Shown here piece after piece: positions 33,464-39,618 of a stretch of DNA of 39,618 nucleotides (positions are counted from its first letter, which is position 1; each line of letters opens with the position of its first letter). A model generated the notes under the pieces. That model searched no databases. It had not been told where the DNA came from and saw nothing but the letters and a program-made list of their open reading frames with translations. The stretch lies in contig JAAEKA010000041.1 in NCBI GenBank assembly GCA_014155705.1, positions 1 to 39,618 of the forward strand, given 5' to 3'. Made by a program: the position numbers and the translations under genes. The DNA is from Anaerolineae bacterium clx_CAG2. Its GTDB lineage: Bacteria; Chloroflexota; Anaerolineae; JAAEKA01.

Positions 33464-33507
33464 ACGCAATCCGCTGGATTGCGTCCGAACAATCCGGCGG
33501 ATTGTTC
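33464..33507. repeat. Two tandem AATCC..GGATT hairpins between convergent genes
   Basis: ACGCAATCC-GCT-GGATTGCGT (33464-33484) and GAACAATCC-GGC-GGATTGTTC (33487-33507): two 9-bp stems with 3-base loops. They likely end transcription of one or both convergent hydrolase genes. Confidence 0.75.
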
Positions 33508-33521
33508 TACAAGCGTCTTCC

Positions 33522-34295
33522 TCACGCCTCTGTCGTCTGCAACCACCGACTGGCCCACGCTGCAATCACCTCACCCGCGTACCACGAATCGCGTTGGTTG
33601 GAGAGCAAGTGGTCGGCCGTATCCAGTGAGACGAAGCTCTTGGGGTGGCGGGCCGTGGCGAAGATCTGCAGCGCGTTGGCTATGTCCACCGTCTGATCGG
33701 CCGGCGAGTGCAGCACCAGCAGCGCCCGGTCGAGGGTTTCGACGGTGCGCTGCATGTTAGTCTGCTCCAGGTCGTCGAAGAACTGCTTCCTGAGCCGGAA
33801 GGTCGCGCCGCCGATGGTGACGCGCGCCTCGCCCTCCATCTCCGCTGCGGCTTTGGTTTTCGAGAGCAGCCGCGCCAGGTGGCTGGTGTCGGCCGGCGCG
33901 GCGATGGTCACCACGCCCACGACCGACGGAATGTGTTGCGCCGCCTGCAGGACCGCCGACCCGCCCAGCGAGTGGCCGATCAGCAGGGTGGGCGGCTCGA
34001 ACTCGTCGGCCAGGAAGCGGGCCACGGCCACCAGGTCGGCCACGTTAGAGGTGAAGTTGGTCTCCGCGAAGTCGCCCTCGCTGTCGCCCAGACCGGTGAA
34101 GTCAAAGCGCAGCACGGCGATGCGCTGCCGGTTCAGCGTGCGGCTGATGTGCGACGCGGCCTTGATGTTTTTGGTGCAGGTGAAGCAGTGCGCGAAAATG
34201 GCATAGGCCAGCGGCCGGCCTTCCAGCGGCAAGTCCAGCCGCGCACCCAGGCGCTCGCCGTCTGCGTTGGTGATGGAGGGGATGAGGGTGGGCAT
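33522..34295 (-). CDS. Alpha/beta hydrolase (YcjY/serine aminopeptidase-like)
   Basis: 257 residues. 'AYAIFAHCFTCTKNIKA' near residue 30, 'LRFDFTGLGDSEGDF', nucleophile Ser109 in 'LLIGHSLGGSAVL', 'LVLHSPADQTVDI' and late 'DTADHLLSN' give the Ser-Asp-His triad. The HCFTCTKN motif is typical of the group often fused to, or near, OsmC. Substrate unknown. It is convergent with the other hydrolase and has no obvious operon partner. Confidence 0.85.
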   Translation of the reverse strand: MPTLIPSITNADGERLGARLDLPLEGRPLAYAIFAHCFTCTKNIKAASHISRTLNRQRIAVLRFDFTGLGDSEGDFAETNFTSNVADLVAVARFLADEFEPPTLLIGHSLGGSAVLQAAQHIPSVVGVVTIAAPADTSHLARLLSKTKAAAEMEGEARVTIGGATFRLRKQFFDDLEQTNMQRTVETLDRALLVLHSPADQTVDIANALQIFATARHPKSFVSLDTADHLLSNQRDSWYAGEVIAAWASRWLQTTEA

Positions 34296-34335
34296 GAGTT
34301 AGCTGTTTGGCAACCACCAAGCGATCAAAATCCGG

Positions 34336-34782
34336 TCAGTTGCTGTTTTCAAGTTGACCCAGCCAACGAACCCAGGGCAGTTCATGACGGACGGAGTTGT
34401 ATAGACGCTCGTCAGTCGTCCAAAATAGACAGTCTGCCATCTCAGCCACGACCAAATAGTGGGCGTCATACGCCACAGGACGATTAAAGCGGCGCGCCAG
34501 CGACCATGCTCGTAGGTGCAATTGAGCCGGCCTGACCTGGCGCACGGGAATCTTGAGGATTTCATCAAGCGTCTGATGCTCCAAATCAGGCGCCAGCAGT
34601 CCCCGATATACCTGCTTGCGTACGATCGAAACCATTTCGTAGCCCCATAGGGTTGGGGCGAGAACGATCGCTCGTTGGCTCGTCCATTGACGCCACAGGG
34701 CAACGGCCAAAGCAGTATCGTGCTCTTCAATGACCAGCTTGATACAGATGTTGGCATCAACGCAGAACGTCGGTCTCGTCAT
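34336..34782 (-). CDS. vapC: VapC-like PIN-domain ribonuclease toxin
   Basis: 148 residues. The PIN acidic set is Asp9 ('FCVDANICIKL'), Glu49 ('WGYEMVSIV'), Asp106 ('VAYDAHYLVVAE') and Asp124 ('TTDERLY'). These bind magnesium or manganese for RNA cleavage. The gene overlaps the antitoxin gene by 26 bp, typical of type II toxin-antitoxin pairs. Target RNA unknown. Confidence 0.9.
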   Translation of the reverse strand: MTRPTFCVDANICIKLVIEEHDTALAVALWRQWTSQRAIVLAPTLWGYEMVSIVRKQVYRGLLAPDLEHQTLDEILKIPVRQVRPAQLHLRAWSLARRFNRPVAYDAHYLVVAEMADCLFWTTDERLYNSVRHELPWVRWLGQLENSN

Positions 34783-35095
34783 CCCATTCCTCCCGCATCT
34801 CTCTCAGCAAGATCGCCGAATCCGTAGCAGGAACCTGATAGGTTTCACGCCACTCTGCTATGCGCTTGCGCAACTCGCCAGCCGTGCTCAAGAAATCGTC
34901 TGCTGTGTCGAGGTGGTTATCTGCTCTCTGAGCGGCTGCTTGTTGCAGCGCTAACAATTCAGCGAGACCGACAATAGCGGCCTTGGGTTGGCCGTGCGAG
35001 ACGAGGACGATTCTTTCGTGACCATAGGCCGCTTGGTTGATCAGACCGGCAAGGTTTTGCCGCAACTCGGTCATCGTAACTTCCCGCTCGACCAT
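34757..35095 (-). CDS. Phd/YefM-type antitoxin
   Basis: 112 residues. The N-terminal half 'VTMTELRQNLAGLINQAAYGHERIVLVSHGQPKAAIVGLAELLALQ' (key parts TELRQNL, RIVLVSHGQPKAAIV) is the Phd/YefM DNA-binding and dimer domain. The C-terminal half (about 60-112) is charged and would wrap the toxin. AGGAGG precedes the ATG by 7 bases. It should repress its own promoter at 35147-35174. Confidence 0.87.
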   Translation of the reverse strand: MVEREVTMTELRQNLAGLINQAAYGHERIVLVSHGQPKAAIVGLAELLALQQAAAQRADNHLDTADDFLSTAGELRKRIAEWRETYQVPATDSAILLREMREEWDDETDVLR

Positions 35096-35130
35096 GTGGG
35101 GCCTCCTGAATCCGTATATTTCAGCAAAAT

Positions 35131-35174
35131 CATACGATTAGCATGAATTATACTGCGCATCACAACTCAGTCAA
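35131..35174 (-). promoter_or_regulatory. Toxin-antitoxin promoter and possible operator
   Basis: On minus: TTGACT (35174-35169), 16-bp spacer, TATAAT (35152-35147). An imperfect inverted repeat TCATAC-GATTA-GCATGA (35131-35147) lies next to the -10 and may be the antitoxin operator. The -35 overlaps the end of the DUF1697 gene. Confidence 0.6.
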
Positions 35175-35722
35175 ATCTGTTCAGTCGTCGCAGAGTACTT
35201 GGCGGCCAACTTCCGCACCGTCGTCACATTGCGCAGCGTCGTCGGCATGCATAGCGCCCGCTCGATCTGCGCGCCGCTGATCCTGGACTGGCTGATGGTG
35301 GTGCGGCAGAGCCAGTACAGCTCGCGGCTATGCACGTGAAACTCGTCCAGCGGTGTGCGCAGGGCCGCCAGCTTGTCCAGCGCCTCGTCACTGGGCGGAG
35401 CTTGCAGGAAACCGATGTAGAGTGTGTTGTTCTCGATCTCATCCGACGGGAAAGGGGTGTAGGCAGCGATGCCGGCCACTTCAGCCGCCGTGCGCACGAA
35501 GGTGGCTACCTCGTAACCCAACGACGCGCGCAGGTGGGCTTCGATCTGCTGCTCGGTCGCCCGCGTATTCTTAGCCGGCGAGCGAAAGATGACGTTGCCG
35601 CTGGCGATGAAGGTCGCGACATCCGTGTAGCCCAACGCCTCGAACAGACTGCGCAGGTGGTCCATCTTGACTGTGCGGCCGCCGACGTTGATGGCGCGCA
35701 GGAAGGCGATGAAGACGGTCAT
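35171..35722 (-). CDS. DUF1697 domain protein
   Basis: 183 residues. 'FIAFLRAINVGGRTVKMDHLRSLFEALGYTDVATFIASGNVIF' (key parts LRAINVGG, ALGYTDV, FIASGNVIF) is the DUF1697 signature, and length fits the family. It has an alpha/beta fold with unknown function. It overlaps the preceding DUF1801 gene by ATGA (35719-35722), so the two are translated together. Confidence 0.92.
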   Translation of the reverse strand: MTVFIAFLRAINVGGRTVKMDHLRSLFEALGYTDVATFIASGNVIFRSPAKNTRATEQQIEAHLRASLGYEVATFVRTAAEVAGIAAYTPFPSDEIENNTLYIGFLQAPPSDEALDKLAALRTPLDEFHVHSRELYWLCRTTISQSRISGAQIERALCMPTTLRNVTTVRKLAAKYSATTEQI

Positions 35723-36165
35723 CGCTGCCGGCTCTGCTCGTACTGGGCGATGAAGTCGTCGACGCTGACCATGGCGATAGCCTGGGCGATGACGTCCATC
35801 GGCAGGTCGTCCAGCTTGCGGAAGTGCAGGCAGGACTTGCCCATGTCCAGCTTTTTGCCGGCCTGGTCGAATTGCTCCTGCAGCCAGCCCTCCTGCATGG
35901 AGCCGGAGTAAGCGCCCATCAGGTAGAGAGTGTAATAGTTCTTCTGCGCAGCCAGCGCGGCATAGCCCAGCGGCTGTTTGTTGTAGGTCTTGGGGTAACG
36001 CTCCAATGGCACTCCATAGCTGATCATACCCCAGTTCATCGATTCCTGATAGCCGGCAGGCAAGTTGTCGAGAATCACTTGCCTGACCTGCTCGATCACC
36101 TGGCGACGCTCGGCGGGCAACTCCTGCAGATACTCCTCAACGGTGGCGGCTGTGCTCTTGGCCAT
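35719..36165 (-). CDS. DUF1801 (YdhG-like) protein
   Basis: 148 residues. 'TVEEYLQELPAERRQVIEQVRQ', 'SMNWGMISYGVPLERYP' and 'SCLHFRKLDDLPMDVI' match DUF1801 of the frataxin-like YdhG fold. Function unknown. It is part of a compact minus-strand set with a second DUF1801 gene (4-bp gap) and DUF1697. Confidence 0.88.
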   Translation of the reverse strand: MAKSTAATVEEYLQELPAERRQVIEQVRQVILDNLPAGYQESMNWGMISYGVPLERYPKTYNKQPLGYAALAAQKNYYTLYLMGAYSGSMQEGWLQEQFDQAGKKLDMGKSCLHFRKLDDLPMDVIAQAIAMVSVDDFIAQYEQSRQR

Positions 36166-36169
36166 GATC

Positions 36170-36598
36170 TTACTCCTCCTTTGGTAACTGTTGTTGCGTC
36201 ATATGCGCCACCGACAGCGCGATCAGTTCGCGCAATGTCGTCATATCTATATCGCTCAACCGTTTGACATAAAGGCAAGCTTTGCCAGTCGAGTGCTTGC
36301 CCAACCGTCCCAACAGATCGTCGTACTGCTCGAAGCCAGACATAATGTAGAGCGTCAGGTTCTGCTTGCGCGGGGAGAAGCCGGTGACCGGCCATTCGTT
36401 TTCTTTGCGGGTGCTGTTGGTGTAGCGATAGCCGCCGAAGCCAACGATGCTGTCGCCCCACATGCTGGGTTCTGAGCCGGTGATCTCGCGCATCAGATCC
36501 GCCAGCGTGAAGCAGTCCTGGCGCTTGCGCTCGTCGGCGACGCTGTTGAGAAACGCCTCGACGCTGGCGTCGTTCTTTTTGGTCTTGAGTTCTGCCAC
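36170..36598 (-). CDS. DUF1801 protein (second copy)
   Basis: 142 residues. 'ASVEAFLNSVADERKRQDCFTLADLM', 'SIVGFGGYRYTNSTRKENEWPVTGFSPRKQNLTLYIM' (cited as GFGGYRY and FSPRKQNLTLYI) and 'KACLYVKRLSDIDM' mark a distinct DUF1801 subgroup. Function unknown. First intact gene of the run; a remnant of a YdeI-like gene lies just upstream. Confidence 0.88.
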   Translation of the reverse strand: MAELKTKKNDASVEAFLNSVADERKRQDCFTLADLMREITGSEPSMWGDSIVGFGGYRYTNSTRKENEWPVTGFSPRKQNLTLYIMSGFEQYDDLLGRLGKHSTGKACLYVKRLSDIDMTTLRELIALSVAHMTQQQLPKEE

Positions 36599-36608
36599 AG
36601 GTGCCTCC

Positions 36609-36703
36609 TTAGGGGATCAGATCGGTGTTGTGGGCGGCCAGTTCGGCGGTCCCGGCGATGCGCTTGGCCCGTGTCTCCGGGTCGCTCAGCCGGCCGGTCA
36701 GAA
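36609..36703 (-). pseudogene. Remnant C-terminal tail of a YdeI/OmpD-associated-like protein
   Basis: On minus the frame before TAA (36611-36609) reads LTGRLSDPETRAKRIAGTAE then LAAHNTDLIP. The 'PETRAKRI' piece is like the C terminus of YdeI/OmpD-associated proteins ('RPETRARRI'), which commonly accompany DUF1801 genes. Upstream of 36703 the frame runs into a palindromic repeat (36700-36796). The rest of the gene is absent, so it appears truncated. Confidence 0.4.
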
Positions 36704-36796
36704 ACCGGGTTTTTCTTGTTGGGCAATGATTTTTGAGCCTGCAAACGCAATGTCTGGGGCTATGATAGCCATTTCCGCAGCAAAAACCCGGTTTCT
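36700..36796. repeat. AGAAACCGGGTTTTT inverted-repeat element
   Basis: Arms at 36700-36714 and 36782-36796 are exact 15-base complements and flank 67 bp of A/T-richer DNA with no ORF. It shares arm core and TTCTTGTTG with the hairpin at 7278-7320. Its size and terminal inverted repeats suggest a small non-autonomous element. Confidence 0.65.
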
Positions 36797-36832
36797 CTAA
36801 GCCCAGCCTGGGCAGTTACCCGCATTCATCGT

Positions 36833-39618
<2,786 letters not shown>

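Overview
The window is high-GC bacterial DNA and most resembles a multicellular or filamentous member of the Chloroflexota (Anaerolineae or Caldilineae type). This is inferred from long Thr-Pro linkers in exported proteins, YVTN-type beta-propellers, short 'YLPLLVKG'-like segments, FGE/CHAT/NACHT receptor architecture and many dispersed palindromic intergenic repeats. No rRNA is present, so the taxonomy is an inference from gene content only.

The main find is at about 2.7-8.8 kb: a complete diversity-generating retroelement (DGR). A promoter precedes a small Trypco1-like gene and a 1154-residue protein that fuses a CHAT (caspase-like) protease, a NACHT/STAND NTPase and a C-terminal FGE/C-type-lectin-fold domain. 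The last ~43 residues are encoded by a variable repeat (VR, 6555-6684). A template repeat (TR, 6911-7040) lies 226 bp downstream. In the 125-bp core (6557-6681 versus 6913-7037) the two differ at 17 positions, all adenines in the TR. An Avd-like accessory gene (minus strand) and a DGR-type reverse transcriptase (plus strand) follow, and their start codons share one CATG. The system looks like a receptor protease whose ligand-sensing face is hypermutated by retrohoming.

Left flank (0.2-2.6 kb, minus): DUF503, and the AmmeMemoRadiSam pair amrB and amrS; amrS carries an in-frame palindromic repeat. Right of the DGR: a YccF membrane protein, then a compact minus-strand run parA-like, DUF4177-like, OmpR-type response regulator, triple-PDZ secreted protein and histidine kinase (14.45 to 9.4 kb). 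Two large exported proteins with Thr-Pro linkers and beta-propellers follow (14.6-19.75 kb, plus).

Housekeeping block (19.97-28.9 kb): a tetrapyrrole-methylase/MazG fusion, an EamA transporter, tRNA-Pro(CGG), ychF, the canonical rpsF-ssb-rpsR cluster with a parvulin-type PPIase behind it, a convergent relA/spoT homologue, and tRNA-Arg(TCG). Then come a secreted 5'-nucleotidase with a DNRLRE-like tail, a zinc-ribbon membrane miniprotein, an LCP-family gene broken by two in-frame stops, two alpha/beta hydrolases, a Phd/YefM-VapC toxin-antitoxin pair, DUF1697 and two DUF1801 genes, a YdeI-like remnant, and uvrA running off the right edge.

Intergenic spaces are unusually rich in hairpins. Some are built of stuttered short words (GGTTAA, CGTAAC, TTGGTA); others are perfect palindromes of 30-46 bp, and several recur within this window.
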